Positions 10,003 to 21,036 of a stretch of 64,000 nt of DNA are shown one piece after another; the stretch's first letter is position 1, and each line of letters opens with the position of its first letter. The position numbers were made by a program, and so were the translations under genes. This stretch comes from Nitrospirota bacterium. Lineage in GTDB: Bacteria > Nitrospirota > Thermodesulfovibrionia > Thermodesulfovibrionales > UBA6898. The notes below the pieces were generated by a model. The model saw only the letters and a program-made list of their open reading frames with translations. It was not told the origin of the DNA and searched no databases. Location of the stretch: contig QKDO01000086.1 in assembly GCA_003252075.1 (NCBI GenBank), positions 20,056 through 84,055 of the forward strand, read 5' to 3'.

Positions 10003-13000
10003 GGTGACCTCCTTCCCTGTTCGGTTCTTCAGGTATTGCCGGTTCATGTTTCTTCCCGCCGCCTGAGAGTTTTTCCACAACGTAGAAGGTAACCGGTATC
10101 AGGAATATGGCGATGAAGGAGGCGGCCAGCATGCCGCCGATGACCGTGATGCCCATGACCTGCCGCGAGATGGCGCCTGCGCCGCTGGCGATGGCAAGGG
10201 GAACGCAGCCGAGGATGAAGGCGAAGGAGGTCATCAGGATTGGGCGTAAACGGAGCTTCGCACCTTCGAGCGTTGCATCCATGAGAGACTTGCCTTGCTC
10301 GACGCCCATCTTTGCAAATTCGACGATAAGGATGGCGTTCTTGGCTGCCAGACCGATCAGCATGACCAGACCGATCTGGGCGTAGATGTTGTTCTCAAAG
10401 GAACGGAACAACAGCCCCGCGAAAGCCCCGGCCACGGCAACAGGGGTTCCCAGGAGAACCGAGAAGGGCAGCGACCAGCTCTCGTACTGGGCAGCCAGAA
10501 TCAGGAAGACGCAGAGGAAGGAGAAGGCGAAGATCGCCACCGGAGACACCCCCTTCTGGGCCTTCTGCTCCTGGAACGACATACCGCTGTAGTCGAAACC
10601 CATCTCCCGCGGCATGGTCTGGGCAAAGACCTCTTCCAGCGCCTTCATCGCCTGAGCCGAACTGAAGCCGGGGGCAGCGGTGGCGTTGATCTGTGCCGAT
10701 CGGTAGAGGTTGTAGCGCATGGTGAACTCGGGACCGGTGATGTTGCGGACAGAGGTGAGCGCTGAGAGCGGTACGGTTTTTCCTTCGCTATTGCGCACGT
10801 AGAACTGGCCGATGTTGTCGATGTTGGTTCGGTAGTCCCCTTCGGCCTGGAGGAATACCTGCCACTGGCGGCCGAATTTGTTGAAGTAATTGATGAAGCC
10901 GCTTCCCATGAAGCACTGGAGGACTTTATACACATCTGCAACGTTGACCCCCTGCTTCAGCACCTTGTCCCGGTCCACGTCAACGAAGAGCTGCGGCACG
11001 GTGGGGGTGAAGGTAGTGGTGACCCGGCTCAGTTCCGGGCGCTTCCTGGCGGCTTCAAGGAACTTGTTGACGTTTTCCGAGAGGAAGGAGATGTCCTTAC
11101 CTGCCCGGTCCTCGAGGATGAAGGTGACCCCTCCGGATGTCCCGACCCCCATGATGGCCGGCGGCGGGAAGGCAAAGCCGATCGCCCCGGGCAAGGCTGC
11201 CATGTTCTTAGAGATCGAGGCCTTGATCGCCTCGTACTTTTCTTCCGGCTTCTTCCGCTTGGACCACTCCTCCAGGGATATGAAGAAGAAGGCGCTATAC
11301 GTGTTCTGCACCTGGCTCAGCATGCTGTAGCCGATGATCGAAGAGCAGTACTTGACTCCCGGTGTGTTCTGGATGATCTCCTCAGCCTGGCGGGCCACCT
11401 CGCCGGTCCGTTGGAGAGAAGCCGCATTGGGCAGTTGAATGCCGGCGAAGATGAACCCCTGGTCCTCGTCCGGGAGGAAGCCGGTGGGGAGGCTCTTGCC
11501 GGTCAAGCCGGCGAGGACGGTCACGCCGAGGAGCAGGAGCAGGCTTGTCTTGCTCTTCCTGATGGCTGAACCGCAGATCGAAACATAGCCGTTCGTGGCA
11601 CGGCCGAAGTGTTTGTTGAACCAGTCGTAAAACTTCTGGAGCGGACCGGTGCCTCTCTTTTTGGGCTTCAGCAGCAGAGCGCAGAGTGCCGGGGAGAGGG
11701 AGAGGGCGTTGAAGGCCGAGATGATGACCGAGACGGCGATGGTCACGGCGAACTGCTGGTAGAGTTGACCCGTGATCCCGGGGATAAATGCTGTCGGGAC
11801 GAAGACAGCCGCCAGGATGACGGCGATGGCGATGACCGGGCCGGAAACCTCTTCCATCGCCTTGAGAGATGCCTCCTTGGGCGACAGGCCGTGCTCTATA
11901 TGGTGCTCCACCGCTTCCACCACAACGATGGCGTCGTCCACGACGAGGCCGATGGCCAGGACCAGGCCGAAGAGCGACAGCGTATTGATGGAAAAGCCGA
12001 GCAGCGGAAAGAGGGCAAAGGTCCCGACCAGCGACACCGGCACCGCCAGGAGCGGAATCAGTGTGGCCCGCCACCCCTGGAGAAAGATGAAAACGACCAG
12101 GATGACAAGGATCAGGGCCTCGAAAAAGGTATGCTCGATCTCCTTCATCCCTTCTGTTACCGCCAGGGTGGTGTCCAGCGCCACGGTATAGTCCAGGTCG
12201 GGCGGGAAGCTCTTTTTAAGCTCCTCCATCAGCTTCTTGGTGCCATTGGCAGCTTCCAGTGCGTTGGTGCCCGGCATCTGGTACAGAGCGATCAGGGCGC
12301 AGGGTTTGCCGTTCAGCCGTCCTTCGAGGTTGTAAGTCTGTGCCCCCAGTTCGATGCGGGCCACATCCTTCACCCTGACCATGGAGCCGTCCGGATTGGC
12401 GCGGAGCACGATCTTGCCGAACTCTTCCTCGCTCTGGAGCCGTCCCTGGGATCGGACGGAATACGTGTATTCTTGACCCTTCGGTACCGGCTGTGCGCCG
12501 ACTTGTCCTGCCGGGTTCACCGTGTTCTGGGAATTCACCGCGTTCATGATCTCGGGAATGGTAATGTTCAGCTTTGCCAGCTGGTCCGGTTTTACCCAGA
12601 GTCGCATGGAGTATTGCCCGGCGCCGAAGACCGTGACGCTGGCGATCCCCTTGACCCTGGTCATCTGGTCGTTGATGTTGATATAGGAATAGTTTGCCAG
12701 GAAGATGTTGTCGTAGGTGCCGTTGGGTGAAAAGAGGGCGAACATGATCAGCGGGGAAGAGGTGGACTTCGCCACCGTCACCCCGTAATTGACGACATCC
12801 CTCGGGAGCTGCGACTCCGCCTGCCCCTCCCGCATCTGGGCGAGGATCTGGTCGGTGTTGGCATCGGTCCCGAGTGAGAAGTAGTTGTAGAGGGTCATCA
12901 TGCCATTGTTGGCGTTGATGGAGTACATGTAGTCCAGGTTGTCCACGCCGGACATCTGCTGCTCGATGGGAGTGGCAACAGACTGCTCCAGGGTGAGGGC

Positions 13001-13159
13001 GTCGGCGCCGGTGTAGGTGGCGTTGACCTGGATCGCCGGTGGGACGATATTGGGGAACTGGGCTATGGGAAGCTGCGCCATGGCCACCACTCCCAAGATG
13101 ACCATGAGGATCGAGATCACCATGGCCACGATAGGGCGATTGATGAAGAACTTTGACAT
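9995..13159 (-). CDS. RND efflux permease, HAE1/AcrB family
   Basis: 1054 aa; MSKFFINRPIVAMVISILMVILGVVA start; GLVVDDAIVVVEAVE motif; stop overlaps OMF start by 8 nt. Confidence 0.97.
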   Translation of the reverse strand: MSKFFINRPIVAMVISILMVILGVVAMAQLPIAQFPNIVPPAIQVNATYTGADALTLEQSVATPIEQQMSGVDNLDYMYSINANNGMMTLYNYFSLGTDANTDQILAQMREGQAESQLPRDVVNYGVTVAKSTSSPLIMFALFSPNGTYDNIFLANYSYININDQMTRVKGIASVTVFGAGQYSMRLWVKPDQLAKLNITIPEIMNAVNSQNTVNPAGQVGAQPVPKGQEYTYSVRSQGRLQSEEEFGKIVLRANPDGSMVRVKDVARIELGAQTYNLEGRLNGKPCALIALYQMPGTNALEAANGTKKLMEELKKSFPPDLDYTVALDTTLAVTEGMKEIEHTFFEALILVILVVFIFLQGWRATLIPLLAVPVSLVGTFALFPLLGFSINTLSLFGLVLAIGLVVDDAIVVVEAVEHHIEHGLSPKEASLKAMEEVSGPVIAIAVILAAVFVPTAFIPGITGQLYQQFAVTIAVSVIISAFNALSLSPALCALLLKPKKRGTGPLQKFYDWFNKHFGRATNGYVSICGSAIRKSKTSLLLLLGVTVLAGLTGKSLPTGFLPDEDQGFIFAGIQLPNAASLQRTGEVARQAEEIIQNTPGVKYCSSIIGYSMLSQVQNTYSAFFFISLEEWSKRKKPEEKYEAIKASISKNMAALPGAIGFAFPPPAIMGVGTSGGVTFILEDRAGKDISFLSENVNKFLEAARKRPELSRVTTTFTPTVPQLFVDVDRDKVLKQGVNVADVYKVLQCFMGSGFINYFNKFGRQWQVFLQAEGDYRTNIDNIGQFYVRNSEGKTVPLSALTSVRNITGPEFTMRYNLYRSAQINATAAPGFSSAQAMKALEEVFAQTMPREMGFDYSGMSFQEQKAQKGVSPVAIFAFSFLCVFLILAAQYESWSLPFSVLLGTPVAVAGAFAGLLFRSFENNIYAQIGLVMLIGLAAKNAILIVEFAKMGVEQGKSLMDATLEGAKLRLRPILMTSFAFILGCVPLAIASGAGAISRQVMGITVIGGMLAASFIAIFLIPVTFYVVEKLSGGGKKHEPAIPEEPNREGGHHA

Positions 13160-13165
13160 GGCGGG

Positions 13166-14407
13166 CTACCTCTTCTCGGCAGGCGCAGGGGCGGCCGGCT
13201 TTGTCTCAGGTTTGGCAGAGGCGCCCTGTTCGGGAGCTGCGCCCGGTTTGGCAGCGGCTTTGGCTGCCGCATCCGGGACGAATGGCTTAGGGTTCACCAT
13301 TATGCCGGGCTTCACCTTCTGCGTCCCTTCGGCCACCACCGTTTCACCTGGCTTCAGGCCCTCGTCGATGATCCAGTCAGAACCAATCCGCTCCGCCACC
13401 TTTACTTGTCTGATGTCCACCTTGTTGTCGGCCCCTACGATCGCCACCAGGAATTTTCCCTGGAGATCGGTGACGGCCCGCTGGGGGATGAGCAGAGCGC
13501 CCTTCTTGACCGACATGACCGCCCGTACCAATCCATAGCCGCCGGGACGGAGCCTGTTTCCGGGGTTGGCAAAGAGTGCTCCCACCTTCAGCGTGCCGGT
13601 AGTGGGGTCGATCTGTCTGTCGGCCAACGCCAGACGCCCTTTATGGGGATAGACACTGCCGTCGGCAAGGATAAGTTCCAGAGGTATTTTCTCCGGGTTT
13701 GGGTTTGACTTGCCGACCTCGAGATATTCCTGCTCGCTGACATTGATATAAGCCTTGATCGGGTCAACCGTGGAAACGGATGTCAATTCGGTCTGCATGC
13801 TTGGACCGACAAGGTTGCCGAGCTGGGTCTTGGCGATACCGGCGATGCCTTCAACAGGGGAAGTAATCTTCGTGAAACCAAGGTTCAGCTGGGCATTATC
13901 CACTGCTGCCTGGGCAGCCTCGACCGCGGACCTGGTAGAGAGTTCCGCGCCGATAGCATCATCCAGGTCCTTCTGGCTGACTGCGTTCTGCTCAGCAAGA
14001 GGTCTAATGCGTTTTAGGTTGGCCTGTGCCGTATCATGGCGGGCTTTCTGCTGTGCCAACTGCGCCTTGGCCGCGTCGAGGTCTGCCTGGAAGGTGCGGG
14101 GGTCGATCTCGAAGAGGATCTGGCCTTTTTTGACCAACTCACCCTCCCTGTAGTTCTGCTTGACAAGATATCCCTGGACCTGCGGTCGGATGACCGCATT
14201 GACATAACCGTCAAGCGCGCCGACCCACTCCTTGTAGATTGGGACATCCTTCTGGGTGACGGTCACGACTTCAACAATGGGCGGCGCAGGAGCTGCCTGC
14301 TGCTCCTTTTTGCAGCCGAGTGCTGGCCAAAGCATGACCGCTAAAAAAATAAGGAAAATAATGTACTGGAACGAGAATCGCTGCGCTGCCCTTTTGCTGC
14401 TCTCCAT
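13166..14407 (-). CDS. RND efflux periplasmic adaptor (AcrA/MexA family)
   Basis: VEVVTVTQKDVPIYKEWVGALDGYVNAVIRPQVQGYL; KKGQILFEIDPRTFQADLDAAKAQL. Confidence 0.95.
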   Translation of the reverse strand: MESSKRAAQRFSFQYIIFLIFLAVMLWPALGCKKEQQAAPAPPIVEVVTVTQKDVPIYKEWVGALDGYVNAVIRPQVQGYLVKQNYREGELVKKGQILFEIDPRTFQADLDAAKAQLAQQKARHDTAQANLKRIRPLAEQNAVSQKDLDDAIGAELSTRSAVEAAQAAVDNAQLNLGFTKITSPVEGIAGIAKTQLGNLVGPSMQTELTSVSTVDPIKAYINVSEQEYLEVGKSNPNPEKIPLELILADGSVYPHKGRLALADRQIDPTTGTLKVGALFANPGNRLRPGGYGLVRAVMSVKKGALLIPQRAVTDLQGKFLVAIVGADNKVDIRQVKVAERIGSDWIIDEGLKPGETVVAEGTQKVKPGIMVNPKPFVPDAAAKAAAKPGAAPEQGASAKPETKPAAPAPAEKR

Positions 14408-14553
14408 GATAACCCTCCATGTTCTTATATCTATCTACAAAGAGCTTCAGAAACACTATTAAAGCACAATAACTCATCAGTAAGAACAAATTGTAAGAAA
14501 AGAGGAGGCAGACACGTAATTATGGAAATAATATAACAAACTGTCAGCCGTGA

Positions 14554-14575
14554 CAACCCGTAATTTTACGAGTGC
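14554..14575. repeat. Palindromic element copy A (CAACCCGTA-ATTT-TACGAGTGC)
   Basis: Near-identical to copy B at 23717-23738; located in the divergent intergenic region between RND operon and GH63 gene. Confidence 0.6.
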
Positions 14576-14873
14576 CCCATTTGCTGAGCGCCGGCATATA
14601 CGGGAGAGACCGACTTCCAATCTGAAATAAACCCATTACTGAACCACCAGCATATATATTTATCGGTATAGATCAGACCGGTGCGTGCGGCTCAGCTGAT
14701 CCTGCAGCGCAATGGAAAAGATCGCTTTTTCTGCACGATGGGACAAATGGAGAGGACATACGGCGGACATCTGAAGGGGCCTTCCGGTAAAGCCAATCCA
14801 TGATAGAATGAATCATCTGCCGGGCGCTGCGAGCGACGTCAGCGTCAGGATTATAGATTTCAGGGGGAAGGGC

Positions 14874-17657
14874 ATGAACGACACAGCAGAGGATAAGAGG
14901 CTTAACGAAGCGCGGGAAACGAAAATTCCATGGAAGAAGTGGGGTCCTTACCTGAGCGAGCGGCAGTGGGGGACCGTCCGTGAAGACTACAGCGAAAACG
15001 GCGACGCCTGGAACTACTTCAGCCATGACCAGGCCCGCTCCCGGGCCTACAAATGGGGCGAGGACGGCCTCGGGGGGATCTGTGACGACCACCAGGTGCT
15101 CTGCTTTGCACTGGCGCTCTGGAACGGCCGCGATCCGATCATCAAGGAGCGGCTCTTCGGACTGACGAACAGCGAGGGCAACCACGGCGAGGATGTGAAG
15201 GAGTATTACTTCTACCTCGACAGTACGCCGACCCACTCGTATATGAAATATCTTTACAAGTACCCGCAGGCTGCCTACCCGTATGCCGACCTCGTCGAGA
15301 CGAACGGCCGGCGCAGCCGTGAGGAGCCGGAGTACGAGCTTCTTGACACCGGCGTCTTTAACGAGGACCGGTATTTCGACGTGTTCGTCGAATATGCAAA
15401 GGCAGGCTCTGATGACATTCTGATCCGGATCACCGCTGCAAACAGGGGGCCGGAGGCGGCTGAACTGCACGTACTGCCGACGATCTGGTTTCGCAACACC
15501 TGGTCATGGCCCGGCGGCGGAGGGAAGCCGGTGCTGAAGAAGGTCGACGGCCGTAGCCTCAGCATCATCCATGCGCACCATACTGATCCACTCTTCCAGG
15601 AATCGCTGGCGGACTATTACCTCTATTGTGATTGTGACATTCCGCTGCTCTTTACCGAAAACGAGACCAATAATGAACGCATCTTCGGTACGCAGAACGC
15701 AAGCCCTTATGTCAAGGACGCTTTTCACAACTATCTCGTGCATAATAAGCAGGATGCAGTGAATCCTCTCCAGACCGGAACCAAGGCAGCCCCCCACCAT
15801 CGGCTTTTCGTCGACGCAGGCTCATCAAATACCGTGCACCTGCGGCTGTCCGGCACGGCTCCCGGCAGCATGGGCGAAGCGTTCGACGATTTCGACGAAG
15901 TGTTCCGCTCCCGGGTAGCTGAAGCGGGTGAATTCTATGCATCAATCACCCCGGAATCGATAAAGGAAGACACAGACCGGGTGAGCGTCATGCGGCAGGC
16001 CCTTGCCGGCATGCTCTGGACCAAGCAATACTTCTACTACGATGTGGACAAGTGGCTGGATGAGCACCATGTCTCGCCTCAACAGCGCCATAGGGTACGC
16101 AACGGCGCGTGGTTTCATATGCTCAACGATGACATCATTTCGATGCCGGACAAGTGGGAGTATCCGTGGTACGCGGCCTGGGACCTTGCTTTCCACATGC
16201 TGCCGCTTTCGATAGTAGATCACGACTTTGCCAAGGAACAACTGGACCTGATGCTGCGCAACGACTATCTGCACCCCAACGGTCAGCTCCCGGCGTACGA
16301 GTGGAATTTCGGCGATGTTAACCCGCCGGTGCACGCCTACGCCACAATGCAGATCTACATGATGGACAAGGAGCGCAATAGCGGCCAAGGCGATATCGAA
16401 TTCCTCAAGTACGCCTTCTCGAAGCTCCTGGTCAATTTCACCTGGTGGGTAAACCGCAAGGACCGGAACGACAATAACGTCTTCGAGGGAGGGTTCCTGG
16501 GGCTCGACAACATCGGGGTCTTCGATCGCAGCTCGCCGCTGCCGACCGGGGGCTATCTTGAGCAGGCGGACGGTACGGCCTGGATGGTCTTCTACAGCCA
16601 GCAGATGCTCCGGATCGCGGTGGAGCTGGCGCTGCACGAACCGCTCTACGAGGAGTTCGTCTCCAAGTTCTTCCAGCATACGATGTGGATTGCGGGCGCT
16701 ATGGACCGTGTGGGCGAACAGCCGGATGAGATGTGGGACGAGGAGGACGGATTCTATTACGACGTGCTGCGCCTTCCTGATGGACAGTCCCTGCGTCTCA
16801 AGGTTCGCTCCATGGTTGGATTGCTTCCGCTGGCGGCGGTGGCGATCTTCGACGAGGACATCTTGGAGCGGTTGCCGAGATTCCGGGCGTTTGCGCGGGA
16901 GTTCCTGACCCGGCACCCTGAGCTGGCGGCGAATATCCACATGCCTGCGGAGAAGGGCGTCAACGGAAGGCGGCTGCTCTCGATCGCCAATGAAGAGAAA
17001 CTGCGCCGGATTCTGGCAAGGATGCTGGACGAGAACGAGTTTTTCAGCCCCCATGGCTTTCGCTCCCTGTCCCGGTTCCACCGGGAGCATCCGTTTGTAT
17101 TCCACCACGACGGGCATGAGTCCCGCGTCGATTATCTGCCGGGAGAGTCCAATTCAGGCATGTTCGGCGGCAACTCCAACTGGCGGGGCCCTGTCTGGAT
17201 GCCGGTCAACTTCCTGTTGCTTGGGTCGCTGCTCAGGCTCTACGCTTACTACGGCGATGACTTCACCGTGGAGTGTCCCACAGGCTCAGGGCGGTTTGTT
17301 ACACTCTTCGATGTTGCCCGTGAGCTCAGCGAGCGGCTGACGTCCATATTCCTGCGGGACCGCAGCGGACGGCGGCCGATGAACGGCATGGCGGAGAAGT
17401 TCCAGAGCGACCCTCACTGGCGGGATTATATTCTTTTCTACGAATACTTCCACGGTGACAACGGGACGGGTATCGGGGCCAGCCACCAAACAGGCTGGAC
17501 CGGTTGTATCGCGCGGATCATCCAAATAACAGGCCTCCTGACAAAAGAGAAAGTGCTTAGTGCAACGGCCGAGAGCGACATCATGAAAACCATCTCGGGA
17601 GCCAGGGAGACTTCGCCGGGTTCGGCCAGTCCGCGGAGGGTGAGAAAGGCGAAATAA
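14874..17657 (+). CDS. GH63 / MGH1-like glucosidase family protein
   Basis: ~927 aa; [65 protein letters not shown] motifs. Confidence 0.88.
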   Translation: MNDTAEDKRLNEARETKIPWKKWGPYLSERQWGTVREDYSENGDAWNYFSHDQARSRAYKWGEDGLGGICDDHQVLCFALALWNGRDPIIKERLFGLTNSEGNHGEDVKEYYFYLDSTPTHSYMKYLYKYPQAAYPYADLVETNGRRSREEPEYELLDTGVFNEDRYFDVFVEYAKAGSDDILIRITAANRGPEAAELHVLPTIWFRNTWSWPGGGGKPVLKKVDGRSLSIIHAHHTDPLFQESLADYYLYCDCDIPLLFTENETNNERIFGTQNASPYVKDAFHNYLVHNKQDAVNPLQTGTKAAPHHRLFVDAGSSNTVHLRLSGTAPGSMGEAFDDFDEVFRSRVAEAGEFYASITPESIKEDTDRVSVMRQALAGMLWTKQYFYYDVDKWLDEHHVSPQQRHRVRNGAWFHMLNDDIISMPDKWEYPWYAAWDLAFHMLPLSIVDHDFAKEQLDLMLRNDYLHPNGQLPAYEWNFGDVNPPVHAYATMQIYMMDKERNSGQGDIEFLKYAFSKLLVNFTWWVNRKDRNDNNVFEGGFLGLDNIGVFDRSSPLPTGGYLEQADGTAWMVFYSQQMLRIAVELALHEPLYEEFVSKFFQHTMWIAGAMDRVGEQPDEMWDEEDGFYYDVLRLPDGQSLRLKVRSMVGLLPLAAVAIFDEDILERLPRFRAFAREFLTRHPELAANIHMPAEKGVNGRRLLSIANEEKLRRILARMLDENEFFSPHGFRSLSRFHREHPFVFHHDGHESRVDYLPGESNSGMFGGNSNWRGPVWMPVNFLLLGSLLRLYAYYGDDFTVECPTGSGRFVTLFDVARELSERLTSIFLRDRSGRRPMNGMAEKFQSDPHWRDYILFYEYFHGDNGTGIGASHQTGWTGCIARIIQITGLLTKEKVLSATAESDIMKTISGARETSPGSASPRRVRKAK

Positions 17658-17661
17658 TGAA

Positions 17662-19176
17662 ATGGAGCCATGGCCGAAACATCCGGTTATCTACGAGATA
17701 AATACCTGTGTCTGGCTCAATGAGCTGAGCAGGAAATACCGCAAGCCTGTCACTCTGTCCACTGTTCCGAAAAAGGAATGGGATTATCTGTCCTCCTTCG
17801 GGTTCGATGCCATATGGTTTATGGGAGTGTGGGAGAGGAGCCCTGCGGGAATCGGTGTAGCCATGCAGAACCAGGGCCTGCTTGAAGATTTCCGCCGAGC
17901 ACTTGCCGACTTTTCCTCAGAGGATATCATCGGCTCTCCCTATTGCGTGCGGAGGTATGTGGTAGACGAACACCTCGGCGGGCCTGAGGGGCTCGCAGTT
18001 GCCCGCCGTATACTCCGTGAACATGGGCTGAGAATGATCCTCGACTTTGTGCCGAATCACGTGGCCCCTGACCACCCATGGACCGTTGATTCCCCCGAAT
18101 ATTTTATCCGAGGGGAAAAAGGGGATATTGAGAGAGAACCATCGTCTTTTTTTGAGACCGGCGGTAATGTCTTTGCCTGCGGCAGGGACCCGTACTTTCC
18201 GGCATGGCCGGATGTGCTGCAGCTGAACGCCTTTCACCAAGGTCTCCGCCATGCAGTTATTGAGACGGTGCAAGGCATTGCCGAACAATGTGACGGCATC
18301 CGCTGTGACATGGCCATGCTTATGATGAACACTATTTTCGAACGCACGTGGGGAAATCGAGCCGGGCATAAGCCTGATACCGACTACTGGACAACGATAA
18401 TACCGGCCATCAAAAAGAAGCATCCTGAGTTCAGGTTCATTGCCGAGGCATACTGGGATATGGAGTGGGAACTGCAGCAGCAGGGGTTTGACTTCTGCTA
18501 CGACAAGAAGCTCTACGACCGGCTTGAGCATGACAATGCCGAGGGCATCCGCCTTCACCTCTGCGCTGATCTTGGCTATCAGGAAAGACTGGTCCGCTTC
18601 ATCGAGAACCACGACGAGCCGAGGGCTGCTGCCACGTTTTCATCCAATAAGAAGCGGACTGCGGCAGTGGTCGTCATGACGCTCGCCGGGGCAAAGCTGC
18701 TTCATGAGGGACAGTTCGATGGAATGAAGGTCAGGTTGCCAGTGTTTCTTGGTCGCCGGCCGGCAGAACCCATGGATCCAGACCTTGTGGCCTTCTACCG
18801 AACCCTCCTGAAAGCGATCGATCATGACGTCTTCCGGAACGGCCAATGGCAGCTCTGCGAGCGGAGCGGCTGGCCCGACAACCAGAGCTGTTTGAATATC
18901 CTCAGCTGGTGCTGGATCAAAAACGATGAGCGTTACCTTATTGTCGTGAATTTCTCGGAGGGTACTGCCCAGGCTCTTGTCCGCGTGACCTGGGATGAAT
19001 TGAGAGGAAAGATATGGCGACTCGCTGACGTCTTTGCAGGCGAGACCTTTGACCGGAGCGGAGATGAAGTGCGGGATTACGGTTTGTATGTCGATCTTGG
19101 ATCCTGGGGTTTTCATTTCTTTTCCTTATCATCTTTAGGGAATCCTGTGGACAAAGAAAAAGGGCCTTACAAATAA
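17662..19176 (+). CDS. Alpha-amylase-family (GH13) protein
   Basis: MILDFVPNHVAPDHPW, GIRCDMAMLMM (nucleophile region), FIAEAYWDMEW (acid/base region), FIENHDEPRA. Confidence 0.9.
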   Translation: MEPWPKHPVIYEINTCVWLNELSRKYRKPVTLSTVPKKEWDYLSSFGFDAIWFMGVWERSPAGIGVAMQNQGLLEDFRRALADFSSEDIIGSPYCVRRYVVDEHLGGPEGLAVARRILREHGLRMILDFVPNHVAPDHPWTVDSPEYFIRGEKGDIEREPSSFFETGGNVFACGRDPYFPAWPDVLQLNAFHQGLRHAVIETVQGIAEQCDGIRCDMAMLMMNTIFERTWGNRAGHKPDTDYWTTIIPAIKKKHPEFRFIAEAYWDMEWELQQQGFDFCYDKKLYDRLEHDNAEGIRLHLCADLGYQERLVRFIENHDEPRAAATFSSNKKRTAAVVVMTLAGAKLLHEGQFDGMKVRLPVFLGRRPAEPMDPDLVAFYRTLLKAIDHDVFRNGQWQLCERSGWPDNQSCLNILSWCWIKNDERYLIVVNFSEGTAQALVRVTWDELRGKIWRLADVFAGETFDRSGDEVRDYGLYVDLGSWGFHFFSLSSLGNPVDKEKGPYK

Positions 19177-19211
19177 TACCCCCCTTTGGCACAGGGGGCG
19201 AAGGGGGGGTA
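19177..19211. repeat. G/C-run hairpin, left flank of the DUF559 remnant
   Basis: TACCCCCCTT...AAGGGGGGGTA inverted repeat directly after the GH13 stop codon; its reverse complement aligns with the hairpin at 19573-19604. Confidence 0.65.
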
Positions 19212-19217
19212 CGAAGA

Positions 19218-19567
19218 ATGCTTCACTATGAAAAGATCTGAAGGCAGTCTCACAGACCCTTAGGAAAAACGCGACAGATGCCGAAAAGTACCTATGGTCA
19301 GGATTAAGAGGAAAGCAGTTAAAGGGACTTCAGTTTTAGCGGCAGAAGGTTCTTGGATGATATATTGTTGATTTCTACTGTCCGAAGACGGGGATTGTAA
19401 TAGAGCTTGATGGATGGCAGCATTACGAAGAAGCCGGCAGAGAAAAGGACCGGGTTCGCGACGAAGCCCTGAAAGGAATCGGGCTGACGGTTCTCGGGTT
19501 TTCCGACAGAGAGGTGTTAGAAAATACTGATTCAGTTATGATGCACATATGGAGTATTTATAATTGA
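19218..19567 (+). pseudogene. DUF559 / vsr-like endonuclease-domain gene remnant
   Basis: Translation MLHYEK[frameshift]LKAVSQTLRKNATDAEKYLWSGLRGKQLKGLQF*RQKVLG*YIVDFYCPKTGIVIELDGWQHYEEAGREKDRVRDEALKGIGLTVLGFSDREVLEN..; in-frame TAG at 19337-19339 and TGA at 19358-19360. Confidence 0.85.
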
Positions 19568-19572
19568 TAAAA

Positions 19573-19604
19573 TCCCCCCTAACCCTCTTTGCTAAAGAGG
19601 GGGA
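19573..19604. repeat. G/C-run hairpin, right flank of the DUF559 remnant
   Basis: TCCCCCCTAACCCTCTTTGCTAAAGAGGGGGA; perfect CCCTCTTT/AAAGAGGG stem. Confidence 0.65.
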
Positions 19605-19683
19605 CAGACAACTACTCAGAGAAGGGACAAAAGAACTTTTTTTGCAATGATTAATGACATCCTTGAGAATAAAGGAGGAGAAC

Positions 19684-20769
19684 ATGGATTTTATCAAAAG
19701 GTGTGTACTCGCTGCCTTTTTGCTCGGCCTATGTGCTGTCTGGGGCTGCACAGGCATGGGGCCGAGGACGGTCGTTCAAGACCGTTTTGACTATACCGGG
19801 GCGCTCGGGGACTCCTGGAAGCAGCAGATGCTCATCAATACGGTGAAGCTGCGGTATGGCGACACTCCCATTTTCCTCGATATTGCCTCTGTCATAAGTC
19901 AGTATTCGGTGGAGAGCCAGGTCGACCTCAGGTTCTTCTGGGTGCACCCTGTAACATCAGTAGCGACAAACACTCAGTCAACAGGCGGGGCAGTGCGGTA
20001 TGTCGACCGCCCGACGATTACCTACATGCCGCTCAGCGGAGAAAAGTTCGCCCGAAGCCTCATGAAACCGATACCACCGCCTGCCGTGCTGAGTCTTATC
20101 CAGGCGGGTGTTCCGATCGATCTTGTCCTTAGAGTATGTGTACACTCGGTCAATGGTATCAGGAACCGCTATGGGGGTTCTGCGCGGGCTCGTTCCGCTG
20201 ACCCGGAGTTTTACCTGCTCCTGGAGAGATTGCGGAGGATTCAGGACTCAGGAGCCATCGGACTCAGGGTCCAGAAGACAAACGAGATGGAAGGTGTGCT
20301 GATGAGCTTCCGGGGGAAGGTAGATCCGTCGATAGAGGAGGATGCCCTTTTTGTCCGGAAAACTCTGGGGCTCGACCCCTCTGCAGGTGAATTCAGGGTC
20401 GCCTATGGTTCGGTTGCGAAAGACGATAAAGAGCTCGCCCTGTTGACCCGGTCAATACTGGAGATCATCGTCGATCTGGCGTCGTATATAGAGGTTCCGG
20501 CAGTGCATGTTGCAGAGAAGCGGGTGAACCCGACCATGCCGGAAGAGGTTGTGCAGGGCACGCCCGTTCCCCCGCTTATCAGGATTTATAGTTCTTTAGA
20601 AAAACCCGGCGATGCCTTTGTTTCCGTTCTCTACCGTGGCCACTGGTTCTGGATCGACGACCGCGACCTGCGATCAAAGTCTCTCTTTTCGTTCCTTATG
20701 TTCGTATTTTCCCTTACCGAGACAGGGGGCAAGGAGGGCGCTCCGGTCATCACGGTACCGGCTGGATAG
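19684..20769 (+). CDS. Hypothetical lipoprotein
   Basis: AAAGGAGG RBS, signal peptide and lipobox-like AVWGC; no family recognised. Confidence 0.75.
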   Translation: MDFIKRCVLAAFLLGLCAVWGCTGMGPRTVVQDRFDYTGALGDSWKQQMLINTVKLRYGDTPIFLDIASVISQYSVESQVDLRFFWVHPVTSVATNTQSTGGAVRYVDRPTITYMPLSGEKFARSLMKPIPPPAVLSLIQAGVPIDLVLRVCVHSVNGIRNRYGGSARARSADPEFYLLLERLRRIQDSGAIGLRVQKTNEMEGVLMSFRGKVDPSIEEDALFVRKTLGLDPSAGEFRVAYGSVAKDDKELALLTRSILEIIVDLASYIEVPAVHVAEKRVNPTMPEEVVQGTPVPPLIRIYSSLEKPGDAFVSVLYRGHWFWIDDRDLRSKSLFSFLMFVFSLTETGGKEGAPVITVPAG

Positions 20770-21036
20770 TACCACGGGACATGGAAAAGGGACTCATTGA
20801 GGGTGGGAACGGGTTGTCAACCAGTCATGCGTAATACGAACATGGATCGTTCTCTGAGAACACTGCGGGCCGCCGCGATTCTCGGAATCGTATTCGCACT
20901 TCTGCTCACGACCGCGCTGGCTCTCGTGCGGCGTGCAATGCGGATAGCTAACCTATTGAAAGTATGATAAAATTGCAAAACTAACAGTTCTTGAACATGA
21001 AAACGGGATGATGAATGGCCTGCTGAAGGAGGTAGC

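Noticed and set aside
15942-17117. Long minus-strand ORF (391 aa) antisense to the GH63 gene
   Set aside because: Shadow ORF of a high-GC gene; low-complexity Arg/His/Val-rich translation with no recognisable domain.
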